From NCBI GenBank assembly GCA_035236585.1, contig CP141135.1, forward strand, positions 10,264,001-10,328,000: a DNA stretch of 64,000 nt. Direction: 5' to 3'. A model generated the notes under the pieces. The model saw only the letters and a list, made by a program, of their open reading frames with translations, made no database searches and had not been told where the DNA came from. Every line of letters starts with the position of its first letter. The stretch's first letter is position 1. Both the position numbers and the translations under genes were made by a program. Shown piece after piece: positions 35,641 to 47,380 of the stretch. The stretch is from Warburgia ugandensis. Its lineage: Eukaryota; Streptophyta; Magnoliopsida; Canellales; Canellaceae.

Positions 35641-35999
35641 TCTTCTAGTCATTTGGCACCTTGCTTCAATCATAGATGAGATTTCATTATTAGCCAGTTG
35701 TTCTTGTTTCTCTTTCAAAAGTAATTTTAGGTCTACTAATGATATAACTAGCATTCTTGCTTAGAGAGGAGTTGATGCGAGTTGTATGTGGAGGAATCTT
35801 TGGTCCAAAAAGTAGCTGTATTTGTGCTTGTTTTTGTTCCTTATTTAATGCATTTTTCATTTTCAAAAAAAGACCTGGAAAACTACTTGAAGCAGCACTT
35901 TCACTTTACAAACTTTGGAAAGCTTGGTACTTCCTAAACGTTGATGATGCTCATGCATAGTTCTGTGTTAATGTATATCAGGGGAAGTATGTCATGAAT

Positions 36000-36354
36000 T
36001 CTCTAGTAGAGAAAGTGAGGCACCAGGTATAGTAGAAGAGAGCCTTGAATCCATAAGGCAAGAAGATATAACTTACCTAAAGAGAGAAAGAAATTCTACT
36101 CAAGGAATAGGGAATTTGATTTGAGCTTTGATATCATGCCCATGGATTTACAATGCCTAGATTCTAGTATATGTTTAGAATTGTCTATGAACTAGAACCT
36201 TCTAATCTTCCTAGAACTCTCCACATATTCAACAACTTCTAGAGTTATCTTACTTTATTATATTTCAATTAGTCTAGAATAGTCTACTCTTTAGACTCTA
36301 CTTGATTTGAACTCAACTCATAGGCCCATGGGCCATTATGTCCTACATCAGTCC
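36000..36354 (-). mobile_element. Possible LTR or 3' non-coding end of a Ty3/gypsy element
   Basis: Downstream (minus strand) of the integrase fragment, AT-rich and non-coding, with no paired LTR in the window. The assignment rests only on position. Confidence 0.3.
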
Positions 36355-36735
36355 ACTCTTCTTGAAAAGAACTCGTCCTGAGTTTTAATCCGGATAAAGA
36401 AATTTGTGGATGATACTTGAATAGGTCTGCTTATGTTAAAATTCTTGGAAATCTTCAATTATTTAGGCAAATCGATCACATAACTATTGTTGCTTATTTT
36501 CTTTAGAACCTTGTATGGGCTATACTTCTTGGGCTTTACTTTGTGGTAAGTGCCCAGGGGAAATCTTTCCTTGCCCAAAAAGACCATCAGTGAATCTTCT
36601 TCATTAAATTACTTGAGGCATTGATATTTGTCAGCAGCTTTCTTATACTTAGCATTTGTCTTTATTGATGGTTGGCCTTTAAGCAGCTTTCTTATACTTA
36701 GCATTTGTCTTTATTGATGGTTGGCCTTTATCCAT
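36355..36735 (-). pseudogene. Ty3/gypsy integrase C-terminal fragment
   Basis: The minus strand reads [45 protein letters not shown] and NNSYVIDLP. This is the GPY/F-type C-terminal part of gypsy integrase (FxxGDxVMVxLxxERFPxGTYxKLxxxxxGPYxIxxKxxxNAYxVDLP). Two stops interrupt it. The 49-bp tandem duplication at 36,633-36,730 falls in its N-terminal end. Confidence 0.8.
36633..36730. repeat. Perfect 49-bp tandem duplication
   Basis: 36,633-36,681 and 36,682-36,730 read identical, each starting agcagctttc and ending ggccttta. Confidence 0.95.
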
Positions 36736-36739
36736 CCTT

Positions 36740-36821
36740 AGAACTGGAATGGTTTCCATGGAACGGAATACACAACCATTAATTTGATGCAAACGATGCC
36801 CAACTACTCATCAGTTTGTAA

Positions 36822-36879
<58 letters not shown>

Positions 36880-37136
36880 GCTTTTCTGTCCCAAGAGAAA
36901 AAAGCATCTTTTATACTTAAAATCTGCATGAATAAGGCGGTAAGATAATATTCCACCACTGTGAGCTCGAGGAATTCTGTCAGTGGGCTTGTCCTTCCTT
37001 AGAATGGAATGGCCTTGGGAAGGGATATATGCAACCATCCACTTCATAGAAATGTGGCTATTAATTACTTGATCAGTGGAGTGAGCTTATCCCTCCTTAT
37101 AATGAAATCGTATCCATGGAATGGAATATACAACCA
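36740..37136. repeat. Three dispersed copies of a ~45-bp motif
   Basis: A motif of the form cctt-gaa-ggaatgg-ccatggaatggaata-acaaccat occurs at about 36,736-36,780, 36,997-37,040 and 37,097-37,136, with divergence. The (TAA)n run lies between the first two. Confidence 0.6.
36826..36879. repeat. (TAA)n microsatellite
   Basis: About 18 uninterrupted trinucleotide units. Confidence 0.95.
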
Positions 37137-37139
37137 TAA

Positions 37140-37700
37140 AAAAATGGTGAAAACTTGATGCGGAACCATTCCAAATTTCATGAAATTCATCTGCCTTGTG
37201 TGTTCTACCCGAGGTCATTGGATTCTTCTACTTGACCCTGGATTTGCTGCTTTTGCTTCAGGCGAACCGGATTCGAGATTCAGACACTTCCTAAAAAGAG
37301 GGTTCAACGCTTCAGATTTGGGATCTGCATCCGATTTACAAAATCCATGCTTTTGATTGAATCGGTTCTTGAATTTGATTCCATCGAAGACGTGAATTCC
37401 ATTAAATCGGATACACCAATTTATTTATTTTTTAATGTTTTCTTATTATTATTATTATTATGGAAATGCCCTGAATTTATGCTTATTTACTAAATAACCT
37501 TGATGGTTTCTTCCTAAATAAGATAAAACTGAGGGGCATATCGAATTTCTCTCTCCCACCAGTGCTGTCTCCAGCAAAAATCTTATTTCCTCAAAATCTT
37601 TCATTTCCAATAATTTTTCCACCCAATCTGCTAGATTTTCACCAATCTGATTCTCCTTGTCTCCATCTTTCTATATTTCACTACAAAATTGTTAACTCTC
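37140..37700. other. Intergenic sequence, no gene recognised
   Basis: Contains a short (ATT)n run near 37,446. Nothing else recognised. Confidence 0.4.
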
Positions 37701-37707
37701 TCTCTCT

Positions 37708-37800
37708 ATAAGGACAATCTTGGCGCAATGGTAGAGGCGTAGAAATAGTTTCTTGCAAAAATGCAAGGTAAGGCTGCTTATTATGGACCCTTTTGTAGCC
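37708..37800 (+). mobile_element. Au SINE fragment
   Basis: An aatcttggcgcaatggtagag start (A-box-like) is joined to gaaatagtttcttgcaaaaatgcaaggtaa and ggacccttttgtagcc. The B-box section between them is missing. No clear target duplication. Confidence 0.7.
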
Positions 37801-37943
37801 TATATATAATTTATTCTTTGCACAAGTGAAAAATTACAAGCAAATCCTCTCACGAACATGCCCAGCTGATTGATAGGATTCAGTTTACAACAGTAAACAT
37901 AAATTATTATGTTCTCTTCCAAATTTCCTGACCGTGTTTCTTT

Positions 37944-38222
37944 TTGCGAGCACTTTCTTCGAGGAATCTTGCAGTTACTGTTAAATCCTTGCCAAAGAGC
38001 TCAGAGGCTTCAGAGGCCTTATCTTTCAGCCCAAGAAGAGGTGATTCGTTGGACAAATTTCTACAGAAAATCGAAGAGATAGGCTTGTTTTACGCTCTGA
38101 TTGAGAGCTGTGACAGCAAAGTCTGGAAGTTTCATATGAAATTTCTAAGTGGTGACGATTCCTCCTGGCCCAACTATGACAAGGATCACTGCTGTCCCTT
38201 ATTGGTCGGAGTCACTTTCTAA
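37944..38222 (+). other. Unassigned open frame of 92 codons
   Basis: Continuous frame with a charged, mixed composition (includes RRGDSLDKFLQKIEEIG and SGDDSSWPNYDKDHCC) that reads more like protein than most short frames here. I cannot place it in a family, and no neighbouring exons were found. It may be a single decayed exon or chance. Confidence 0.2.
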
Positions 38223-38612
38223 ACATTTGATGCCTGCTTTATAAAATTCCATTTGATCCTTTCATCTTTATTCCGATGCCAATTCAAGAAATGCAATTCT
38301 AAGAGCATATTCTGATTTGCTTTGCTTTAATGGGCATTATAGAATTTCATTTGTTATTATATTGTCTTCTTAACATGATCTTACGTCCAAGAGTCTTCAT
38401 GTGCTGGTCTTGTAGCTTTGCACCGATTCGGGGTAGGTTAAAAGTACAAACTTTTCCATCATTTTGCATCAGTGGCTTGATTAATTCGTTTGCTGTAGTT
38501 GTTCCCCGTTAAACGAGTTTCATGAAGATGATCCACGTCAAGTTTTTCACCGGTACGATACGAGTCGAGTTTTGCACCAAATTTGTTACTATATTGTGAC
38601 TAATCATTAATG

Positions 38613-38715
38613 AAGGAGAGCCTTAGTGCATCAGTAGAGTTGTTGTAATGGAACCTTAAAATTACAAGTTCAAGGCTGAAAACAGTGAGACTGCATACTA
38701 TTAGGTCACCCTTTT
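38613..38715 (+). mobile_element. Degenerate Au SINE
   Basis: gagagccttagtgcatcagtagagttgt, an altered B-box region (aattacaagttcaaggc) and gactgcatactattagg follow the Au order with heavy change and a truncated 3' end. Possible 7-bp flanks actaatc. Confidence 0.6.
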
Positions 38716-38719
38716 ATCA

Positions 38720-41610
38720 TCACTAATCCCTTCTTGGTTTGCCTTACCGAAGTTATTCTGGAAGACCAACCGGCACTATGCAGTTTTGACTATTCCGAAA
38801 TGCATTACCAGCGTCATTTGATATAGTATATTTTGCAGTATATTGGTGGGTTCTTTATACCTATGCTTATATGTCCAGGATCGTACGTCACTTAGGTTAG
38901 ACGGTTCAGATGGTTTGCTTGGGGTACTGTCTTAGGGACAGCTGAGCAGGAGCAGAATGTTACGAACTTGCTTCGCACAAGTGTCGTACGGGTTTCGCAT
39001 AGTGAAACGGCAACCACATGACAGATAAGGACTTCTCACCGTGTGTTTACTGTAAACTGAAACAGGAGAAACTTAATGACTATCATCGATTGATCTTATT
39101 CGTATACGATATCATTTATAGCTAAATATAGCTAAGTGCATTCCTACTTTTGACGCAACCGAATATTTCTTGTCTTTGCTTTGCCATGGATACACATAAA
39201 TAGTAGGTATGTGCAGCCGTCCATGAGCAAGCAAAAGCCCTCCACCAGAAGGAGCAAATCCAATTATCTTAAACTTGTGTAGTTTAAGGAAAGTACTGAT
39301 TGATTGAAGAACTCGGCATAAAATCGCATCTCAATCGCCAACGATTTGCTCAACAGCAGACGAATCAAAGAATTCAGCTGAACCTACGATGATTTGCCAA
39401 TGGATACAGCTTCAATTTCCTTAGCTTGCCACTTAAAAAATATACAGTATGAATCTCTATTGAGAAAGCCAAAACCGGAGAACAGATATGTGATTGAGAG
39501 TGATGTTGAACCTACAATTGCATACTTACAGTTGCATGAGGCATGCAAAAACACTTTCGGGTCGTTTTAGCTACTAGAATTATTGAAAAGCTGAGGCCTC
39601 AGCTTAGTAAGCTATCCTTGTCTAGCCCACATTTGGGCTGTTATGTTTAATTATTTTAGCTCTATAATTTTGGTAGTTTTGAAAGGCAGCCAACGGCTGA
39701 GAATGCCTTTGGTGCCTATCCCTTTGAAAAAGTTGAGCTTTCCTTGTTTGTAGCCATTGGAGTGTTGGTCCATACAGGTTGGTGCTGGAGTGTTGATCGC
39801 CACACTGACACCACTAAAATAGGAATCTCATCTAGAGCTCTTTTGAGCCAGTTGCTTGTGCATGTTGGCGCTTTTCCTCTCTTTTCTATTCAATGAAAGG
39901 CTTTGGGAGGCCCTTGCTAATTAAGACAGCTTTGGCTTATACAATACTTGGTCCTAGAAAAGTGATGATTATACAGGAGGGGACCCAGCACCAGCTTTCA
40001 TTTGGTGAGGTAGCATTGGGGCCCAAAAGCTTACCATTATCGAATGATAAATGGACCTTATTCGTTTGAATGCGGAGATTGGATGGATATGTTTTCTTGA
40101 CGGTTCATTTTCCGTTATCCAATTGGATGGTGACAGAGACTTTTGGGGCAACTTCATCAACGGTCTGGATTGTTGGATGGATCTGACCTGCATTATCGGC
40201 TTTGACTTTAGGTTGTGGTATATGTTATATAATGAGGATGGACCACCTTTTGCTGGCTGGACTCCCCCATGGCATATTGGCTAAATGGTTAGACCATGGT
40301 CTGTCTTTAATTTTATTTGGCAGCCAATAATTGATAATGCAAACAATGGACATCTAGGAGAAATCTTCAAACCTAATATAGGTGGGGGCATTTTATTATT
40401 ATTATTTTCACATAAAAAGTAAGACAGGACACATGGAAACCACCAAATGCGTGTTCCATGCTCATTTTTGGTGTAACCCACTTTTTCTATACAAGCAAAC
40501 CGATCATAAAGATGATGAACAGTAATTGATAGTCGCAAATCTCATAAGATATCATGGAACATCAACGATCTAAATTAATGCACGTATATATTTTCCCTTC
40601 TAGAATATGAAGGGGCAGAACACAAGTGGGGCATACTCTTGGGTGATCCAGGAGGGTAGGGAACGATGATTCTTATCCATAAACTCCCACCGTTGGATGA
40701 TTCCGAGCCTTTAATTCTTGAACGCTGGGACGGTTTCAGGATCCCAGGTTCATCGATCGTATTGGTTTGGATCATTGAGAAGAGTGGGCTCTGCTTCTCT
40801 CTTAATCCATCAAAGCCTCCACCAAATAAAATACCAACACTTGAGTTCTACTCCCCTTAATCTTAGTGTGGGATGCCCATTGAGCATCGGATCACAAGAA
40901 TTTCGGTGACCTTTTACCCTCTGAGCAGTCCATCAAGGTTGGAGTGTAATGGGCAGTGGGTACATAAAGCATTAGTGATACTGATGCAACCTTGAAAAAG
41001 ATCAAACTGAGTGGAGCCCACATCTACTGGCAATAATCTTCATCGATTTTGATAAGATTCATCCCATAGCACCATCATTAGTAAGGGTCTATGAATATAA
41101 TACTCTGTCAAGATCAGGATTTCAATCATAGCAAGCTGAAAAATCACCAACCCTTTTTGAAAAATTCAATCAACTTTCACAAATTTCTCATCTTCCAAGA
41201 AGTTTAGTCATTTTTGCTCATAAGTAAGGTTTTAAGTGCCAACATCTCACTTATGATGTTGATGGTCAAGTGGGAAATTTGTTATTAGTTTTCCCCAATA
41301 TATTGCACGGTAAGAAACATATCATGAAATTTGGGCATCTCAGAAAAGAACTTTTAGATTAAGTTCTAAAGTAGAGGATACTTAGTGGCAGATAGAGCTT
41401 TTACGCATTTTCATTAATCAACATGATCACCCTCTAATTGATAAATGTGTCACCGCACTGACATCCAACTTGGATGAGTTTTTGGCATCTTTTGTGCAAA
41501 TTTATTTAAATGTTCATTTTTTTAATGTATTTTATTGCAGATGATTTGCCTCTTCTTCTTTTTTTTACCGGTTAGACAATGGTACTTTATTATGTGAAAA
41601 TATTATTCAA
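38720..41610. other. Intergenic sequence, no gene recognised
   Basis: About 2.9 kb without a recognisable coding region, RNA gene or repeat border. Open frames around 40,050-40,910 overlap one another and show no known domain. Confidence 0.45.
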
Positions 41611-41626
41611 CATTCTCTTTGCTTTG

Positions 41627-41778
41627 CGAGGAAAGCAGCCGTGAGCAACGGTAGAGTTGTCATTGTGTGACCTTATAGTCACGGGTTTAAGGTGTGAAAA
41701 TAGCTTTTTGCAAAATGCAAAATAAGGTTGTATACTATTGACTCTTACAGGAATTTTGTGCTGAGACTGCCCATATTA
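41627..41778 (+). mobile_element. Au SINE, shortened
   Basis: gcagccgtgagcaacggtagagttgt, gtgaccttatagtcacgggtttaagg, gaaaatagctttttgcaaaatgc and tatactattgactctta follow the Au consensus. The 3' end is altered. Flanked by tctttgctttg at 41,616-41,626 and 41,779-41,789. Confidence 0.82.
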
Positions 41779-42162
41779 TCTTTGCTTTGTATTTTTTCAC
41801 CATTAACAGGATCTACTAATTAAGCTTTGTTCAGGTAGGCAACTGCTGTTAACCAGTAACACCAACATAGCTAATTTCCCTCTGGACCTTCAAACCAGGC
41901 AAAATCTGACAAAATCAAGCTCTAATCGCCATCAATGAGACAGTCATAATAGTGATCATTTTCAAGATTTTCAAGTTCAATTATTTGATGTAGTTTTGGT
42001 ATTGACCACGGATGCCATCAATTTAAGCTATATAAATCAAGTGATCAAATAGCCATCATCACATAGAATATGGGCGGCTGGTGGACCAGCAAACTACTGA
42101 CGGTTCTGCCGAAAAGGAAAAACCACAGATAACAACGGAATCAAGACTTAACCACGGAAGAT

Positions 42163-42197
42163 CACGGGTTTAAAGTGTCGAAACAGTCTCTTGCCTT
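42163..42197 (+). mobile_element. Short Au SINE remnant
   Basis: Only the B-box region and following motif remain (gatcacgggtttaaag, gaaacagtctcttgcc). It ends exactly where a TIR element begins, so the TIR element may have landed in, or replaced, the rest. Confidence 0.55.
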
Positions 42198-42386
42198 GGC
42201 TGTTTGGCATGTGAACGGTAAAACACTATTCATGGATTAATGACTTATTGCCATTATCAGTGTTAAAACATGAAAAAAATCATTTAAACATAGATATAAT
42301 AAGTCTGTTTATGTTTTAGGCTGCAAATAACGGAATGAAATCACTACCATGGATAACAGGGATTGTTGTTCCCATGCCAAACAGCC
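42198..42386. mobile_element. MITE with 14-bp perfect terminal inverted repeats
   Basis: ggctgtttggcatg at the left end and catgccaaacagcc at the right end are exact inverse copies. The interior is non-coding. No clear target duplication was found, partly because the left flank is SINE sequence. It shares the ctgtttgg terminal motif with 6,460-6,581 and 45,062-45,281. Confidence 0.75.
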
Positions 42387-43129
42387 CAGCAACAGGAGCC
42401 GTAGCGGATAAGCGGATATCCGCAAGCACCCATTTTAGTAGTGGCAGTTTATGTTCATCAATCAGTTCCATGATTGATTATTGACAGCTTTGCTGAAATC
42501 TCAGTACCATTTCATAGCCAAGTAGATATGTAGTAAAAGGAGGAACTGTCATTAGTGAAATCAGGGAGTGCCCAGCATCATTTGCCATTAGGAAACCTCA
42601 AGATGTTGAATTTGATCTTTCCCATTAATCCTACTAAAAAAACAATGTAATCTTGAAATGTCTCAATAACCATTAACGAGTGCAGTTATTAAAAGAGAGA
42701 TTCTGAACTTCATCTCTCCCACCAGTCTCGAAAAGAAATAATATAATGATAATTATGTGCAAACCTTCCCTTTGCAAACACCACATCACGAGAAGACGAG
42801 ACAAGCTTGCCATAGAAGCATAGTTGTCTAAATAAACCCACCACCAGCCATCGAATGATCAGATTGACATTGAAGCAAACACTTTTCTATATAAAATCAA
42901 ATAAAAAACTCACCCACCTCACAGAGCTAGCTTTGCTTTGCTTTGCTTAGCTTTAGCACCACATAACAACCTTGGACATAAAAACAAATTTATATTATAT
43001 ATTAACAAGAGTATACTGAATCTGATGGGAATTACATAGGAATTTCGGTCAACCTTTCTGAGAATTCAAAACCCAAGTCTCCGTCATCAAAATGCCAGGC
43101 TTCAAGTGCTATGAAGGGGACTGAAGGAG
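42387..43129. other. Downstream flank of the thaumatin-like gene
   Basis: No other gene. Contains a short ctttg repeat near 42,935 and presumably the 3' UTR of the minus-strand gene nearest 43,130. Confidence 0.4.
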
Positions 43130-45534
43130 CTACAAGAAGAGAGTGATGATAGCAATGGCAGAAAATAGGGTTGTTCTATAAGCAAAAGAAACCCTGGTTG
43201 CATCTCCTGTTGTAGCTAAGTTTGCTAACAAGGACTGGTTCTCCAACACTACCCCTGTTCCTCCCGTTCCATCTGTTCCTCCTGCTTCTGTTCTTGGAGA
43301 ATCATTGGATGATTTCTGACTGCAAAAGCAAGAGGTAAGAAAGTGAGACTTGAGAAAGAGAGACGGAACAAGAATCAAAGAAGCCTTTATCTCTTTAAGA
43401 ACTGGAAAGAAATAAAGAGACCCACTACGAGTTTGTAAAAGAGTGAAAACAGAATAACTGGAACTGAGCAGGCTGAGAATAAGAGGCCTGAACGGTGGAA
43501 AGAAAAAGAGCTCCCCATTTTTAATTCAGGCTCAGAGGATAAATAATTAAAAAGAAGGCGGAAAGTGGACGGTGGAGATCTTTGAGAGGAAAAACTCACT
43601 TCTTCCTTTCCATTTTGTCACCAAAAAACATCAAAAAATTAAAGCAAGAAACGTCAAAAACAAATAGAGTTCGAGAAAACTTTCAATATGAAAGACCCAC
43701 ATCTTCTTTTCAATTCTCTCACCCTATTCATCGAACAAACCATAAGAAGTCCACTCAACTTTAGAAAACCCCAAAATATTAATCATGAAAACCCCTATAT
43801 CTCATTTTTATCCTACTAAAATGGCAAAGAACTCCCAGATTCAGTGGATTAAAGACTAAAATAAAACGAAAAATACCTTTTTTTACAAACTTCCATGGAA
43901 ATAATCAAGAGAAATCATTAAAAAGACTGTAAAACAAAAACCAGTAGAAACTTAAGAGAAAATACAGAGAAAAACACATTATCCATTTTCCCCTCATAAC
44001 TCCAAGAAGAAGACATCAAGAAACAACCAAACAATCCAAAACCTAACCATCAACAGAAGATAAAAAGGACCTATTTCCTACAAACAAAAAACCATATTAA
44101 AGTTTGAAAAAGAAAACATCTAATAAGAGATCCAAAAATAACTAGATGAAAAAAAAAAAAAAATTCAAACAGTCACAAAAAGAAAAAGAAAAGGAAAAAG
44201 AAAATCTGAGGTCTTCCCCACTTACCCTCCACCCATGCTGGGACAAAATGTAATCTTATAACTGGCCCCTGTACACGTAAATGTGCTCGTGGCATCATCA
44301 TAAGCATAACTATAAGCTCTGGGACAAGCACTCTTGAACATCTCCGAATAAACCGACGGCTTGCAAGTATTAGGCGTAGCAAACTCTCCACTACAACAAT
44401 ATTCCGGCTTGTTGAACGCCTCACAAGCACTCCTGCAAGCTTCTCCATCTCCAACCCTTAATTCCGTCGGGCAATGACTGTTCAGATCAACAATACATCC
44501 AGTCATTTGACATGCTCCGGACCCACCATTTCCTGTGACAACCATTGGAAGATTGTACCCGTCTACTAAGCTCACATCATAAAAGTCTTGAGTCCCAGTT
44601 CCAAGTGTGAACTCAGCTAGTGTTGCCGGGGGTGTAGCTCCGGCACCGTTGCATTCGAGTTCGCCGGACCCACAATCACCCGTTGCGCACGTGCCCCTAC
44701 CTGAACCGTCAAAATTGCAGCCTGTTCTTCCCCAAAATCTACCGGACCAACCTGTTGGGGCTTGAAACTGTCTAGAGTTTCCTTTAGATAGTTCAAATCC
44801 GGTGGAGTCTAGCTTTGCACTGCCTGCACTTGAGAGGATTCCGGGCCAAACTGTGTAGTCGCAGTTGTTGATGAATGTGAATGTTGCACCTGAAGCACCT
44901 GAATGGAATGCAGCAACATAAGAAAGATGCAGGGGACATTGCCTGCTAAATGATGAAGAAATGAGGTTGTCATGCTTAGGGAGAGTGAAGAGAGAAAACC
45001 AGAAAGATTTAGGGAAAGTTGATTCAGAAACAACGGAAAAAATGACAGTTTGGGATGTTAAGGGTCTTGTTTGGTATGACGATAGAGCTATTCCTGAATA
45101 AAATTTTCTATGAATTATCCTTTTCCTCGAAATTACTAGTAGTATTTATATTTTATCCCGGTTTTGTGATAAATTTGTCATGATTTTTAGTTCTTATCCC
45201 GGTTTCGAGACATACAACCAGCACAACATAAGGGATAAGGATAGCTATACATGGATAGCTGTTACCTTACCAAACAGCCCCTAAGCGACACTGAAAAAAG
45301 ACGCAGAAAAGATTTAACAACAATTGACTTAAAGCAATGAAACAATGCGGAATTCTGATGGTTAGAGACAGTGAAGTGAGAACTCCAGAACTAATAAAAA
45401 AGATCTAAAAGAAAATCATGAAAGAATGACAATTTTCTAATGTTTGGGAGCAGTTAAAGAGTTCATGACTGTCTCTTACCTTTGAAAATGACTTGGAAAA
45501 CAAAGCTAACAATGAGATATGAGAAGGTATCCAT
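43130..45534 (-). CDS. Thaumatin-like protein (PR-5 family) with predicted GPI anchor
   Basis: Three exons on the minus strand, 45,534-45,480, 44,898-44,226 and 43,319-43,130, join to 918 nt (305 aa) with GT-AG introns and matching phases. Residues 1 to about 20 (MDTFSYLIVSFVFQVIF) are a signal peptide. The thaumatin fold starts at ATFTFINNCDYTVWPG. It carries the family signature GRGTCATGDCGSGELEC and 16 cysteines in the usual order, including EACRSACEAF, EYCCSGEF and ITFCPS. Exon 3 adds a Gly/Thr-rich linker and a hydrophobic end (TTLFSAIAIITLFL), the pattern of a GPI-attachment signal. Most plain PR-5 proteins stop at about 225-245 aa without this tail. The family binds or hydrolyses beta-1,3-glucans and acts in defence and development at the cell surface. 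Enzyme activity of this member is unknown. Confidence 0.94.
45062..45281. mobile_element. Tourist-like MITE in intron 1 of the thaumatin-like gene
   Basis: The ends gggtcttgtttggtatgac and (inverse) gtaccaaacagcccc-type sequence at 45,261-45,281 form imperfect terminal inverted repeats. TAA flanks both sides (45,059-45,061 and 45,282-45,284), the 3-bp duplication expected for PIF/Harbinger-derived Tourist elements. It lies wholly inside the intron 44,899-45,479 and away from the splice sites. Confidence 0.65.
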
Positions 45535-45639
45535 GGCTTCCTCTGATGAGTCTTTTTCTTCTTCTCTCTGTTCTCTATCCTCTGTTCTCTATCCTCTGTT
45601 TGCTTCTTTGATTTGTTTCAGATAGAACCCCTCTTGGGC

Positions 45640-45910
45640 TCTTTTATTGGCTCAGTTATAAGATCCTCCCCTGCAAGAACAGCTGCATTGGCTGAAAGAA
45701 TGGGTGTTTATTGCCATGTTGAAATGGAGAGAAAAGAATGGAAGGAGAAGAAGAATATGAAAAGGAAGTACAGTAGCCTAGACAACGAATTTTGCTTTGA
45801 TAGATAGCAGAAAGGGTGGACGAATGGAGAAGAGGTTGAGAATCACCCATAAATTATCTTGCAGGGGGTAAGTGGGGGAGCAATCCAATCAGCTTCTCTG
45901 CCATTTTATA
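45640..45910 (-). promoter_or_regulatory. Probable promoter of the thaumatin-like gene
   Basis: On the minus strand a TATAAAA box lies at 45,904-45,910, about 370 bp upstream of the ATG, and a weaker ccaataaaag at about 45,643-45,652, about 110 bp upstream. A GA-rich leader (repeated agaggatagagaac) lies between the nearer box and the start. Which box is used cannot be told. Confidence 0.4.
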
Positions 45911-45989
45911 GAGTTGGGAGCAGGGTGGTAATATCAATTTAGACGTTTTTTATTCTCTCACTGTGGTTCTTTCTCTGCCCAGGCCTCGA

Positions 45990-46646
45990 CAGCCCACGTA
46001 CCCTTACCAGCTTTTCTTTTGTCTTGTAAATAATGCCACTTGGGAAATGACCAGACAGCTTTATGTGAGGGCACTATAGGAAATAGGGATGCTCAAACGA
46101 AAATGAAGGTCTTTTTTTGGAGGACAGTACTGTAAGTAGAAGAGTACGCGAGTTGCAGTACACGTGCAGTAAAAGAGTACACGTGGGATCCAAATGGCTC
46201 CTAGTCTAACAATCTATTTGCTTGCCGTTGTTTTAGACTTTGACCAATACCAAAAATGTCTTCGGTGTTAGGTAATGTTTTGCTCCTCTAGTGAATAATG
46301 AATCCAGTTTTGAGCAGTGTGGTTTTATGATCTTGCGGCTGGTTTCAAGTCTGAATAAAAGAGGAGAGTTGCGTTAGATTGCTATTAAGCACAAAATCTT
46401 CTGACAATTCCCATGACAAGAATGTAACTATAACATTTTATCAAGTTACCGTGTTTCCATTAAGCCATCAAAGCCTGGACGCAGTAAGAAATATACAACC
46501 GCCACTAAGGCATTTTTTCGTAAACGACTTATCGTATGGGATTTTAGGTGCAATAAAAAGTGGACAAGGACTACTAAAGCATTCTCTCATAAGTAACTCG
46601 TTGCATTAGAATTCTAGTATAGTAGGAAGTAGGCAAGGGTTTCTAT
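45990..46646. other. Intergenic sequence before the hAT element
   Basis: No recognised gene or repeat border. Confidence 0.4.
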
Positions 46647-46859
46647 TAGGGTTGTGCAAAAGACCAAACAAACTAGATTGAAAGGAGGGGTTTTAAGTCA
46701 GTCTGAGTTGTGTTTCAATCCGATTCAGTCCTTTCAAATTGAAGACCGAATAATTTGGTCTGGTCCCGATCCTCCAATTCAACCTGACCGGACAAAATTG
46801 GGTGTATATAAACTAACATAAAAATTAGGGCATCAATCAGATATACTCGACAACCAACC

Positions 46860-47380
46860 GCCCTCTCTAGTTCTCACTTCTCATTGTTTTTGGACACTCT
46901 AGTTATCTTCTCAATAGAAAACCCTAATGAAGCTCAGCTCAGGACTCGGACTCTCTTGAGGCTTGAGTATGATCTCTCTCCCTCTTAGTCTATGACTCCC
47001 TAGTTTTTGGACTCTCTGGTTTTTGTCTTGACAAAAAACCCTAATATAGCTTAGGACTCAACTCTCTTAAATATGATCTCTCTCCCTCTTAGTCTTGTAC
47101 TCTGGTTCTCGCCTTCACAAAAAACCCTAAGGTAGTTAAGGTATTGGACTCTCTTAATTCTTGAATCTGATCTCTCTCCCTCTCCTCTCAGTTTCTGACT
47201 TTCTTGTTCTTGGACTCTCTTGATTCTTAAATATGATCTCTCTTCCTTTCAGTCTCTGAATTTCTGGTCATTGGACTCTCTAGTTCTTGTCTTAACTGAA
47301 AACCATGACAGCAGCTTAGGAGTTAGACTCTCTTGAGTCTTGAATTTGATCTCTTTTCCTCTCAATATCTACAGCCACCA
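46860..47380. repeat. Imperfect minisatellite in the hAT 5' region
   Basis: Units with ggactctct(t/g), tgatctctctcc(c/t)tct and aaaaaccctaa recur about five times. The tgatctctct motif begins near 46,969, 47,074, 47,168, 47,233 and 47,347, so spacing varies from about 65 to 115 bp. Confidence 0.75.

Noticed and set aside
36811-37047. 78-codon minus-strand frame with a leucine run
   Set aside because: The leucines come from the (TAA)n microsatellite read on the other strand.
46639-46646. 8-bp target duplication for the hAT element
   Set aside because: The flanks gtttctat and attccata agree at too few positions to be called a duplication. The TIRs alone support the borders.
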